Positions 19,321 through 28,775 of a stretch of DNA of 64,000 bases are shown here, in pieces. Position 1 is the first letter of the stretch; the number at the start of each line of letters is the position of its first letter. The translations under genes and the position numbers were made by a program. The notes beneath the pieces are model-generated. The model worked only from the letters and a program-made list of their open reading frames with translations. It made no database searches and had not been told where the DNA came from. The stretch is taken from contig JAFDVL010000012.1 in NCBI GenBank assembly GCA_018268995.1, positions 1-64,000 of the forward strand, read 5' to 3'. Source of the stretch: Acidobacteriota bacterium (GTDB lineage: Bacteria > Acidobacteriota > Blastocatellia > RBC074).

Positions 19321-20052
19321 TTAGCGCTTGGTGCGAAAGCGATGAGGCGTGCCAATCGCGGCAATTAACTGTGCAATTCGCACGGACCCAAAGCCCGGCA
19401 ACTTGGCCAACACGGCATAGTCTGGATGCAGGCGGGCTTGTGCGCTGAGACGAAGTTTCGCATGTTTCCGCAAGCTTGCTAGACCCACGACCTGATCAAT
19501 GAAGGAAGCCGCACGAAAGCGCGTGGCCTCACCCGGCAATTTGGCCAACCATTCTGCACGTCGTGTTTGCCGATAAACAGCGCGGGGGAGGGCAAACAAT
19601 CGCACAGCTCCGATAAATCGCTTTGAGGCGATTCTGAGCACGAGTTGAGTCTTGCACCAGATTTTCATAAGCCCGACACAGTTCTTTGAGATGACGCTGT
19701 CGCTCGTCGCCTTTATAAACGACTTTGAGTTCTTTCATGCGTAGTAAGCGCGCAAGTTTCTCGGCGTCTTCATCATCGTATTTATTGCCCTGGCAAATAA
19801 GTTTGTTATGGCGTGGTTCATAAACGACCACCGAGGCGACAAAAGGCCAGAGTAGTTTGGCCAGCCAAGAGGCTTAACACCTTCTTCCACGGTAACTTCG
19901 ACGGTGCCTCTGAGACCACGAAAGAAATCGCAGAGGGTTTGCGCTTTGGTTTCGACCTCGGTATGAGATTCGACTTGGCCCAGGGAGTTCAAAACAACAA
20001 TCACCGTGATTGCTTTATGAACATCCATACCCCCATACTTGATGTTATTCAT
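19321..20052 (-). pseudogene. IS110-family transposase remnant
   Basis: Starts MNNIKYGGMDVHKAITVIVV (RuvC-like domain) and ends within the C-terminal domain at LAKLPGFGSVRIAQLIAAIG, FRTKR. At least two frameshifts, and the 3' end is cut off just before the WPYCGL segment. Same subfamily as the fragment at 2588-3212. Confidence 0.78.
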
Positions 20053-20130
20053 TGGACGCCTCCTTTTGCGTAATGAGAATTTGGCAATTCAAGATTACTT
20101 TAGAAGGGACGTCCTTTCATGTCACGTATG

Positions 20131-20155
20131 TCTGACGTCAATTAGAATTTCCCTC
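20131..20155 (-). repeat. Dispersed element-end motif, copy 2
   Basis: TCTGACGTCA-ATTAGAATTTCCCTC, matching 50747-50771 at 24 of 25 positions and sharing its inner part with 6637-6655. It lies between the IS110 remnant and the kinase gene stop. Confidence 0.55.
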
Positions 20156-20198
20156 CATACGATATTTTGCATTTATGCACAAACATTATCCTGGGTTT

Positions 20199-21218
20199 TT
20201 AAAATTCCGGAATGCTTTTGATTAGAACCGTTATGTGCTCGAACTGCTCAATCAAATCCGAGCGGCCTATTTGTTCTTCATCAAATCCAATTTCAGAAAT
20301 CCCTACTATCAGGCAGTTTAATGCTAATAATGAAGCGAAAGCGCGTAGTTCTGAATCTGTTAGCCTATTTACTTCTAAATATCCACTCAGAAATTGAGCC
20401 ATCTTTTCACTATCCCAATTTTTGCGGATCTCTGTAAGACCGTTTTCTTTGTTTCGCTCAACTATACCAAGTACGGTCACCATTTGTGCGACCTCCCAAC
20501 TCTTGTATCCCCAGCGGGCATCATCAAAATCTAAAAGATAACAATGTGCGCTCCCTTGCCAAATCGCGTTGTCTGGACTCGCGTCACCATGCAACCATTG
20601 TTTAGGTAACTTATCCCATTCGATTATTTCCTCCCAGTATACAAGTTGCTCTCGAATATCCCGCAGTTGTGTAAGTATAGAGCGTTGATTTGTATGAAGG
20701 CTCTGTAAAAAATCAAGATAGCTACAAATTAACTCCCAGTGATCAGGGAACCAGCGTCTCCTAGCAGACGGAAAACTCCAATTTTGCATTTGATCCAAAC
20801 GAAAATGACTAGCGGCACAATGGAAAACACCAAATGTATGCCCCAGCGAAAGTATATAGGCAGGCTGTTCGATTCTACAAGAATCCCCTTGAAGCCACTG
20901 CTGAACCTCAAACTCTCGTTTACAAACCTTAAAAGAGATCGCCCCAGATTTTGTAGTTAGTAAAGGGGCTACGGGAACCCCACTTTTCATAACATGCCTA
21001 TGAAGAAACAAATGTATAGGAAACTCATCGCTGCTGAGGTAAAAAACTTTCTCCTTTAAAAAGAGTTGCATTTCTTTTGTGCCAGCGAGCCGAAGACGTA
21101 AAGTATTTCCCCAAGACGTCAGATCATCGCTAATTGAAAGGCCAGTTTTCTCATAATTTTCCTCCAACCGGGCAAGCAGGTAGTCAATGAATTTTGATAT
21201 TGGCAATAAGCTATCCAT
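20199..21218 (-). CDS. APH/choline-kinase-fold phosphotransferase
   Basis: 339 residues from the ATG at 21218; the upstream stop and this start overlap as TAATG, so translation is coupled to the class-III aminotransferase. Brenner-type catalytic loop WLHGDASPDNAIWQG and metal-binding LLDFDDARWGYKSWEVAQ are present, as in aminoglycoside phosphotransferases and related small-molecule kinases. The N-terminal lobe has LRLRLAGTKEMQLFLKEKVF. It could phosphorylate the product or an intermediate (self-resistance or a phosphate-masked intermediate) or be another small-molecule kinase. The cluster context favours an aminoglycoside-related role, but no specific APH subclass is recognisable. Confidence 0.75.
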   Translation of the reverse strand: MDSLLPISKFIDYLLARLEENYEKTGLSISDDLTSWGNTLRLRLAGTKEMQLFLKEKVFYLSSDEFPIHLFLHRHVMKSGVPVAPLLTTKSGAISFKVCKREFEVQQWLQGDSCRIEQPAYILSLGHTFGVFHCAASHFRLDQMQNWSFPSARRRWFPDHWELICSYLDFLQSLHTNQRSILTQLRDIREQLVYWEEIIEWDKLPKQWLHGDASPDNAIWQGSAHCYLLDFDDARWGYKSWEVAQMVTVLGIVERNKENGLTEIRKNWDSEKMAQFLSGYLEVNRLTDSELRAFASLLALNCLIVGISEIGFDEEQIGRSDLIEQFEHITVLIKSIPEF

Positions 21219-22576
21219 TAGCGATCCACTTGGAGCCAAGTCTCTGCTATCTCGTTTATTGGTGCGCGATATCGAATTGTACCGCCAAATTCGTGAAGGG
21301 TTCGGAAGTCCAAGGTTTCTGTACTTAGATTCTGCCCGTGTGGAAAGCAGAACAACTCTGGCAGTTGTCGGCGAACTGCTTGTAGTGCTTCCTTAAGTTT
21401 TTCGAGCGCCATATCAATATCTGTTTCATTGTGTGCGTAAGTAATCATCTGCGGGTCAAATGGGTGCATAAGGATACCACGAGCAAGTGCTTCCGCATAG
21501 AAAACTTCTGCTGCTGCCTCAACCTCGAAGATAATGTGAAATAACGACGGAAAGCGACCAGCGAAGATAGGCATTCCAGCGTCGGCAAACATTTGGTTCA
21601 TCCCCTGCAAAAAGTAAGTGCCGATGCGATCCAAATGCTCGTAGACACGTTCCCGTTCAAAGAACTCAATAGTGGTAAGAGCAGCCGCCATTGAACTCAA
21701 TTCATTATGAAATGTCCCCGCCAAGTGGGTTTGATCTCGTGACCGCATAATATCTGCGCGACCGAGTACCGCGGACAAGGCCAAGCCATTGGCAAGGCCT
21801 TTACTTATGGCAGCAAGATCTGGTTTTATATCAAATCTTGCCTGAATACCGCCCCTGCCGTAGCGGAAACCTGACATAACTTCATCGAAGATTAAAAGCA
21901 CATTTTCGCGTTTTGTAATTTCACGTATTTCTTGCAAATACTCAGGCCCAAAAAAGTTCGGCTCCGGTGTTATAATGATACAAGCAACATCGCCACGATG
22001 TTTTAACAGTAATGCTTCTAGGAAATTTAAGTTGTAGCGAAAGTCCAAATGATTTTCGTCCTTAAACTCAAAGCGTGGAAAGATATGCAAGTGCCAATCG
22101 TGCCACCCATGATATCCGCTCGTAAGAACTTTAGAGCGTCCGGTGAAAACCCGCGCTAATCTTATTGCCGCAGTGGTTGCGCAGGACCCAGTACGAAAGA
22201 AAAGAACCCTCTCAGCACAGGGAAAAATGCTGTTCAGGCGCTCTGCCAAGCGAACTTGCATTTCAGCAATTGTTGGAAAGATAGTGCCTCGCCGGAGAAT
22301 TTGGTCTACAACAGCGGCATCGACCTCTGGATGTCTATACCCAAGGATGATCGCACCTGTAGAAGCTGTAAAATCCAAATAAGAATTACCATCTACATCC
22401 CAAACGTAAGCCCCCTCGGCATGTTCCATTATCATAGGGAAAGTACCTTCCAGATCAACTCTCTCCGATGAAGTTACTCTGCTAGCCCGCTTGAGAAGGG
22501 AAAGAGATCTCAACCATTGGAAGTTAGGCTCTTGCCTTTCACGTGTTGGGGGGGAGTCAAATTTTTTTTGATTCAT
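21218..22576 (-). CDS. Class III PLP aminotransferase (glutamate-semialdehyde-aminomutase-like)
   Basis: 452 residues from the ATG at 22576 (AGGAG about 11 nt upstream); an upstream TTG at 22624 is less likely. Motifs: YVWDVDGNSYLDFTASTGAIILGYRHP, FFRTGSCATTAAIRLARV, VLTSGYHGWHDWH, LLIFDEVMSGFRYG and AISKGLANGLALSAVLGR, with the PLP Lys in SKGLANG. Family relatives in 2-DOS pathways (BtrB/NeoB) transaminate the 6' aldehyde of paromamine. A closer BtrB match is at 28776-30131, so this one may act at another position. It is the first gene of a two-gene unit with the kinase. Confidence 0.85.
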   Translation of the reverse strand: MNQKKFDSPPTRERQEPNFQWLRSLSLLKRASRVTSSERVDLEGTFPMIMEHAEGAYVWDVDGNSYLDFTASTGAIILGYRHPEVDAAVVDQILRRGTIFPTIAEMQVRLAERLNSIFPCAERVLFFRTGSCATTAAIRLARVFTGRSKVLTSGYHGWHDWHLHIFPRFEFKDENHLDFRYNLNFLEALLLKHRGDVACIIITPEPNFFGPEYLQEIREITKRENVLLIFDEVMSGFRYGRGGIQARFDIKPDLAAISKGLANGLALSAVLGRADIMRSRDQTHLAGTFHNELSSMAAALTTIEFFERERVYEHLDRIGTYFLQGMNQMFADAGMPIFAGRFPSLFHIIFEVEAAAEVFYAEALARGILMHPFDPQMITYAHNETDIDMALEKLKEALQAVRRQLPELFCFPHGQNLSTETLDFRTLHEFGGTIRYRAPINEIAETWLQVDR

Positions 22577-22638
22577 TTTTGATTTTCTCCTGTATCTATC
22601 GCTTTGGTGATCCGTTACTGCCAAGAGTTAATAATACA

Positions 22639-23942
22639 TTATCAGTAGATCACGAAATAGTTCTTTGATAAGTCGCTGAAAAACGCTGACTTCTGTCATG
22701 CTCTCAGTTATGCAAATGAGACTGAGAGGAGGTTTGACAGATGCGTCAGCGTTCGCTTGACCTTACCAGCCCGGCCTTCGGCAAGCAAGCCGTCGCGCAC
22801 CTCGTGAACTGGTTGTGCCAGCAATTGCCCTTCCACACGGTCGGCACCAAAGTCAACGATGCCGTGTTGTGGACGATGTTGTGTTATGCCGCGGCACGCC
22901 GCACCACGATTGAACAAACCGCTGTGCACTTAGCCCAGGTGCCGGCGGCGAACACTGCGCGGGAGCATTTGCGGGCTGGCTTACCCGCTGACCGCGCGGG
23001 CTTGCAGCACCTCGAACAACGGCTCAACCAGGCCTTGCAGTCTCAAGTGCCACCGAAATTGCGCCGCCGTTTACAAAAGCGCCGTGTCGAAGTAGCGCTG
23101 GACTTGACCGACTTGCCTTACCACGGGCAACCGGCAGTGGACGAGCAGGAAATCCGGCGTTCCCAGGCCAAAAGCAGCACGACGCACTTTCATAGTTATG
23201 CCAGCTTGCAAATCGTGCAGCAGCGCCAACGCTTGACGCTCGCCCTGACCTGGGTGACAAAAGGCGAAGGGATGGCCCAGGTCGTGACGCGCTTGCTGGC
23301 TGCCGCCCGTCGCTTCGGGCTGCGCCTCCAATGTTTGTATGCCGATAAGGGCTTCGCCAGTGTCGCCGTCTTGCGCCTGTTGCGGGCACGGCGCCTGCCC
23401 TACATCATTGCCTTGCCGCAGCGCGGACCGCTCAAAACTTTGTGTCAGATGCACCGCACGCGGCGCTGCTCCTACACTTTCCACGCCGGGACGCGGCAAG
23501 CCTATCCCACCGATGTGGTGTGTGACACGCGAGTCTTTGCGCGCCAGGTCAAGACCTTTGCCTATGCCGTCTACCTGTTAGGCGCGGGCGCGTTAGCCCA
23601 AGTCTATGAACGCTATCGGCGTCGTTTCAGTATTGAAAGCGGCTATCGGCAAAGCCATCAGGTGCGCCCGCGCACGGCCTCGCGCCATCCCGGTCTCCGC
23701 TTGCTGTTGTTTGCTTTGTCGTTATTCCCGGTCAATGCTTGGGTCTTGTATCGTCAAGTGTGCGCCGTCGTGACCGCCGCCGGGCAACGCTTTCGCTTGC
23801 ACCTCGTCACGCTAGCAGCCTTGGCCGCCGCTTGGCAAGAGGCGATCCAGGCACAACGGGGCGTGCGTCCAATTGTGCAGGCGTTACCGCTGCATGCAAT
23901 TCCTTGATTTTCAAATAACTATTTCGTGGTCTACTGATTATC
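22639..23942 (+). mobile_element. ISH3/IS4-like insertion sequence, intact copy
   Basis: Bounded by an imperfect inverted repeat, TTATCAGTAGATCACGAAAT at the left and the complement of ATAATCAGTAGACCACGAAA at the right. A degenerate copy in the same orientation is at 43612-44410. The two bracket about 20 kb that includes much of the resistance and tailoring genes. Confidence 0.8.
22741..23907 (+). CDS. ISH3/IS4-like DDE transposase
   Basis: 388 residues preceded by GAGAGGAGG. Catalytic features: RRRVEVALDLTDLPYHGQPA, LQCLYADKGFASVAVLRLL and the late Glu segment YERYRRRFSIESGYRQ. No frame breaks, so potentially active. High GC compared with its neighbours. Confidence 0.86.
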   Translation: MRQRSLDLTSPAFGKQAVAHLVNWLCQQLPFHTVGTKVNDAVLWTMLCYAAARRTTIEQTAVHLAQVPAANTAREHLRAGLPADRAGLQHLEQRLNQALQSQVPPKLRRRLQKRRVEVALDLTDLPYHGQPAVDEQEIRRSQAKSSTTHFHSYASLQIVQQRQRLTLALTWVTKGEGMAQVVTRLLAAARRFGLRLQCLYADKGFASVAVLRLLRARRLPYIIALPQRGPLKTLCQMHRTRRCSYTFHAGTRQAYPTDVVCDTRVFARQVKTFAYAVYLLGAGALAQVYERYRRRFSIESGYRQSHQVRPRTASRHPGLRLLLFALSLFPVNAWVLYRQVCAVVTAAGQRFRLHLVTLAALAAAWQEAIQAQRGVRPIVQALPLHAIP

Positions 23943-23987
23943 CCAAGCAATTTCTTCTCTGAGCCTATTCAGTCGTCCCTGAGAAAG

Positions 23988-24892
23988 TCAGATCGTTGTG
24001 CAAAGGCAGGGATTTTCGACAAACACCCGCCAGAGTATTCGCAGATTCCAGGCACACCCGCTCAAGAGTGCATTGATCTGATCCCCAGCCTCACCGAGCG
24101 GATAGTTGCGTTCCATACCATGCTCGTGTTTCGTGTGGCCGATGATCGGTTCGATGACATTCTGACGGCGCAACAGTTTCCACAACCTACCAGACAGATA
24201 CGCCGTCCGGAAAGGTAGACCGCCACCTTCTCCGGGTGATGCGCTACGCCACGATACCCCTTGTCCACGAACGCCTCTTCCAGGTTTACCCCAGTCAGTC
24301 GTTTGACCTGCGCAAGCGCAGGCCGCAAAGTGGCACCGTCATACGGATTGCAGGCGCGGCCTCGATTCCAACAACCCAGTTGCTGCGGTTGGTCGTCACG
24401 AGGCTCACCTTGCAACCGAACTCATAACGCTTCTGCGCCGCCTTGCCTTTGGCAATACATTCGACCTCTGACGCATGTACGCTGTAGACCTTGCTCCCAT
24501 CTTCACATCGCTGCTCGAAAATGCGCCGCGCGAGAACCAACAAACGCGCCTGCCGCTCTGTCAACGGACCGACAAAGCGATCCAGATTGCGTAGCACACG
24601 TCCCAAATAGGTGCGCAGTTGCCGCGCGCGTTTCATCTGCTGCGCGGCGGCATAGCACCCCTGCCATACCAAGGCCTGCTTGCCGACTCGCTCGTAGCTT
24701 TGCCGCAGTTGGTACGGCAATACGCGCGCAAGCCGCACCAACACACGCCGCGCTTTGTGATAGAGGCGCGCGTCGGTCGGGAAGGTAATCGTCTTCTCCT
24801 GCACGGTCGTATCCACATTGACGCGCTTGACTTCGGCGGGCTTGAGTGAGGTGGTCCCGGTTTGACGGACCCGAAATTCTCTTAAACAATCG
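23988..24892 (-). pseudogene. IS5-family transposase, C-terminal part
   Basis: Minus-strand frames give VKRVNVDTTVQEKTITFPTD, ARLYHKARRVLVRLA, VYSVHASEVECIAKGKAAQK, LTGVNLEEAFVDKGYRG and VIEPIIGHTKHEHGMERNY: the DDE core of an IS5-group (IS1194-like) enzyme. Shifts near 24180 and 24400. The N-terminal part is separated from it by an IS3 remnant and lies at 25450-25780. Confidence 0.8.
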
Positions 24893-24907
24893 TCAATCCA
24901 ACTATGA

Positions 24908-25383
24908 GCAAGACCACCCAAACAACCACTACACCGGTCAAAAAGCGCCACAAATATTAGGACGCTTACAAACAACAAGCCTTGCAGATGTTGCGCCTCG
25001 GACAAAGCGTGCCGATGGTGGCGCAAGTGCTTGGCATCAGTCAGAGCTTCCTTTACAGATAGAGTAATCATAGCCGAGAGAGTATCATCTCTCTCCCCCT
25101 GAGCCACTAACCAGCAAAGTATGAGTCGCGCCGGAGAGACGTACGACAACGCTTATGCCGAAAGCTTGTTTTCGCATTAAAAAGCAGAGCTGCTCGAAGA
25201 CGGCGCGTTCCGCACGGTGGCCGAAGCCGAGATGGAAAGCTGCGACTATATCGAAACTTATTACAACTGGGTGCGGCGTCATTCGGCCCTACGCTATATC
25301 AGCCCGTTAGAATATGAGCGGCCGTATTATCAAAGAACCGCAACGGAACCGTTGCACAACCAACCCGAAAGGAGTATGAGTTA
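24908..25383 (+). pseudogene. IS3-family remnant inserted in the IS5 element
   Basis: An OrfA-like start (SKTTQTTTTPVKKRHKY, stop, then LGQSVPMVAQVLGISQSFLY) is followed by the OrfB C-terminus MSRAGETYDNAYAESLFSH, with an in-frame stop, then VAEAEMESCDYIETYYNWVR and YISPLEYERPYY. Almost all of the catalytic OrfB is deleted. Confidence 0.78.
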
Positions 25384-25449
25384 AGAGAATTCACTGTCCT
25401 CGAAAGCGTAACTACCTCAGAGCACTCCGGCACGCTGTGCGGCATCGAG

Positions 25450-25780
25450 GGATTGCTTAAACAATTGCTCCCCCTGTGGTACCGACCCGCTACCGCCATT
25501 TTGTCAAGGAAGTCGGCGCACAGGGCAACTTGTGCCAAAAGAATTCTTCCCCGTAGAAATGCTTCCAAAACGGATTTTCTAACCAACTCGCTAGCACAAC
25601 TTCATCACTTACGTAGTAAAGATGCTTCAAGTAGTGCATGCCGACGAGCAGGCGCGTGGGCAAGGCCGGACGGCCTACCCCTTCAGCGTAGAGTGGGCCG
25701 AATTCCTCTTCAAAGACCTGCCAGTTGATGACGCCAGCCAAGGGATACAACGGATGCTCGCGGTTGAATAGTTCCCACAA
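25450..25780 (-). pseudogene. IS5-family transposase, N-terminal part
   Basis: Reads MWELFNREHPLYPLAGVINW, QVFEEEFGPLYAEGVGRPAL, TRLLVGMHYLKHLYYVSDEV and FWKHFYGEEFFWHKLP: the conserved N-terminus of IS5-type enzymes, then LFKQSLDAAQRAGV before the IS3 insertion. Together with 23988-24892 it reconstitutes one transposase. Confidence 0.8.
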
Positions 25781-25965
25781 CGGGGCGGCGCCCGCAGGCG
25801 GGGCGGTTTGAGAAGGCTTTCTCCATTTCAGCGAATCACCAGGTTTTGATCCTTTCGTCGCAGTTTCTGGTAATTATACACCTGCTCTTTTCGCTTGGTA
25901 GCTCCACAGGCAACGGTGGAGTAGTAGTTTTTTGAAAAATCAACCGGGGTCTCGGGATAATCTGG

Positions 25966-27108
25966 GTGTGCAACCAGAAAATTTATTGCCCCTGGCCTCG
26001 GAACAAGTATTCTGCCCCCAACCCCGATTGCCCTGCCAAAGGCCAGGGCGGGCAAGGCAACATCGGCGTGCATTCGCAGCAGGAACGGCGCTTCATCTGT
26101 CACCTCTGTCACAAGACCTTTAGTGAGCGCAAAGGCACGGTCTTTTATCGCTTGCAAAATGACGCCACGCTGGTCACGCAGGTCTTGACCTTGCTGGCGC
26201 ACGGCTGCCCAGTACAGGCAATTGTTGCGGCCTTCCACCTCGACGAGCGGACTGTGCGAAACTAGCTTGCCAAGGGCAGCGCGCATTGCCAAGCGGTTCA
26301 CCAACACCTAGTCGAACAGCCGCAAGACTTGGGGCAGGTGCAATGCGATGAAATCCGCGTTAAAGCGCAACGCGGCGTGCTCTGGCTCGCCCTAGCCATC
26401 TGCGTGCAGACCCGCTTGTGGCTCGGCGCAGAGGTCAGCCCGCAGCGCGATGGGCAGTTGATTGAACGACTCATTCAACGCGTCAAACGCTACGATTCGG
26501 CTTTAGGTGGCCCGTTGCTCTTCTGTATGGATGGCCTTCAGAGCTACCCAACGACGATCAAGCGCGTCTTTCGTGAAAAGCTGCCACGCCGTGAGCGCAG
26601 GTGTTGCCAGTTAGTCGAATGGCCGCGCCTGCTGCTTGCGCAAGTCGTCAAACAGTACGAAGGCAAGCGTATCGTGGGCGTCACGCGCCACATTTATCAA
26701 GGCAAGAGCGCGGCGGTCGCGGCAGTCATCAGCGCGACGCAAGGCGCAGGCGACACCAATACAGCTTACAGCGAACGGCTCAACGGCACCTTCCGCAGCT
26801 GTTTGAGTAGCCTAGCGGGGCGCACCCGCGCGCTCCTGCGAACCAAGACGAGCTTGCAGTCCGGCGCGTACTTGGTCGGAACGGTCTACAACTCCTGCGC
26901 AGTGCATCAGAGTTTGCGATTGTCAGGCTTGATAGGCGGGCACAAATGGCTCGAACGCACACCCGCGATGGCCGCTGGGCTGACAATGTATTGCTGGAGT
27001 GTCAAAGAACTACTGAACCACCGGGTGCCACCAGCGCGATGGCGACCGCCGAAACCGCGCGGACAACAATCCACCACACTGAAGGAGTTGATTAAACGAT
27101 GCAGATAA
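25966..27108 (+). pseudogene. Zinc-finger DDE transposase (IS1-like) with one amber stop
   Basis: One frame throughout, broken only by TAG at 26263-26265 where a Trp (TGG) would be expected after LDERTVRN. The N-terminal finger has CPAKGQGGQGNIGVHSQQER and FICHLCHKTF. The catalytic part has LGQVQCDEIRVKAQRGVLWL, LFCMDGLQSYPTTIK and NTAYSERLNGTFRSCLSSLA. It could be revived by a single base change, so the inactivation is recent. Confidence 0.75.
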
Positions 27109-27211
27109 AGCCCACAGTTATCTTTGGTGCTACCTATCAATGCAGCGATTTATAAGACTGGTAACCTGACAATAATAATGAAGATTCGATCTGATAATGA
27201 TAAGTTCGCTT

Positions 27212-28741
27212 TTATTTTAATAATTTAGCAATCTGCCATGCGACCCGAAGTGCATTTGCTTGAATTGTTAATGTTGGGTTGAGACTACTTGGATATGGCA
27301 TGAAACTGCCATCTATAACATATAGATTATCGAAGTCATGTACACAGCAGTTAGCATCAAGAACGGATGATCTAGGGTCGTGCCCTGCTCGGCAGGTTCC
27401 GTGCAAATGCCCACTTCCTAACTCAAACTCAGCGGATTCAAGCTCCATTTGCTCAACTCCCATTCGATCAAATAGCGACCTGCAACGTTCTACTAATCCC
27501 TTCAATCTTGATCGGTCGCATTCATCTGTTTCATAATGTAGTACTGGAATCTGTAAACCAAAATTATCTCGCTCATCACTAAGATAAACTTGGTTGCGGT
27601 ATCTTGGGCGATCACTAATCAAACATTCTAAACGCAACCAATCTGGTCCCCAATTAGGTCGTACGCTTGTGTTGCCAGGTGCCATTTCGTAAATAAGTCC
27701 TCCAAGCCCATTTGTGAATGAAGGGTCAATATAGTAATCTGTCATTGAGACGGTTGAGCAAGGGCCATAATCTGACCTCAACAAGCTTTGCTCTTGTTTC
27801 ATACGTGATGACCGACCTAAAACATAGACACTGTTTTTATAACATAGACCTCGACCGACTAATCCAAACTCATTACCGACACCAGAAGGTGAGAAATGAG
27901 ACGTGGAACGAAGTAATAGCACCGCACTTTGTATTGCATTACAGGCAACTATAAATAGGCGAGCACGAATGAATAACCTTTCACCATTTTTAACGTCAAC
28001 ACACTTAAGAGCGAATATGCGATTGGCTCGGTTTTGTACTAAAGCTACTGCCTTCGTAGCTGAGCGCAGGGTAAAATTTTGCCTCGATAATAATGGCATT
28101 AAGTAGACCCGTAATGCATCACCCTTAGCCCCACTAGCACAAAAACTTTCTATACATAGGCGCCCTCTATCACAAGTTTTTCTTTTGTTATAAGGAGCGC
28201 TGTTGATAGCAAGTGGTGTAGGGAATGGCTTAAGACCAAGATCAAGTGCCGTCTGGGCGATAAACTCACCTTTTAGAGAGTAAGGATGGGGTGGCAAGGC
28301 CAGGGTCGTAATAGGGGGCTCACAAGGGTCACAATCTTTGGTGCGGGCAACTCCGATTTCACTTTCTACAATATCATAGAAAGGTGCAAGAACGTCATAA
28401 CTATAGGGCCAGCACACATCTAAATCCTCTCCTTGCATATACTGTGAGCAGTCAAAATCTACTTCACGGAAACGCCAAGAAACTCCTCCATAGAATACGG
28501 TACCGCCCCCAACGTTACAAGTGGTCCAGGCATATCCGTCTGGGCGTCGGTGACCAGAGGCATCCTCAGCATAGGCAGGTTCAGCTGTTTGGAGAATTTC
28601 CAAGTATGAAGTGGAGGAGTCAACCCAATCTCCTTGTTCAATTACTACAACATCATAGCCTGATTGAACCAAATATGAAGCTGCAATTGAACCTGAAGCA
28701 CCACTACCAATTATACATACATCATAAGTATGTTCTTGCAT
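27212..28741 (-). CDS. btrQ: GMC-family FAD oxidoreductase (BtrQ/NeoQ-like paromamine 6'-dehydrogenase)
   Basis: 509 residues. N-terminal FAD Rossmann motif CIIGSGASGSIAASYL, then VVVIEQGDW, NVGGGTVFYGGVSWRF, and the C-terminal GMC segment GHLHGTCRAGHDPRSSVLD with the active-site His, ending DNLYVIDGSFMPYPSSLNPT. In butirosin/neomycin pathways the homologous flavoenzyme oxidises the 6'-hydroxyl of paromamine to the aldehyde. Here it lies 34 nt downstream of a BtrB-like aminotransferase, which would take that aldehyde; the pairing strongly supports the assignment. Cytosolic, no signal peptide. The ribosome site is weak. Confidence 0.86.
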   Translation of the reverse strand: MQEHTYDVCIIGSGASGSIAASYLVQSGYDVVVIEQGDWVDSSTSYLEILQTAEPAYAEDASGHRRPDGYAWTTCNVGGGTVFYGGVSWRFREVDFDCSQYMQGEDLDVCWPYSYDVLAPFYDIVESEIGVARTKDCDPCEPPITTLALPPHPYSLKGEFIAQTALDLGLKPFPTPLAINSAPYNKRKTCDRGRLCIESFCASGAKGDALRVYLMPLLSRQNFTLRSATKAVALVQNRANRIFALKCVDVKNGERLFIRARLFIVACNAIQSAVLLLRSTSHFSPSGVGNEFGLVGRGLCYKNSVYVLGRSSRMKQEQSLLRSDYGPCSTVSMTDYYIDPSFTNGLGGLIYEMAPGNTSVRPNWGPDWLRLECLISDRPRYRNQVYLSDERDNFGLQIPVLHYETDECDRSRLKGLVERCRSLFDRMGVEQMELESAEFELGSGHLHGTCRAGHDPRSSVLDANCCVHDFDNLYVIDGSFMPYPSSLNPTLTIQANALRVAWQIAKLLK

Positions 28742-28775
28742 GCTAACTTGTTTGCAACATAAATTCGGTGATCAA

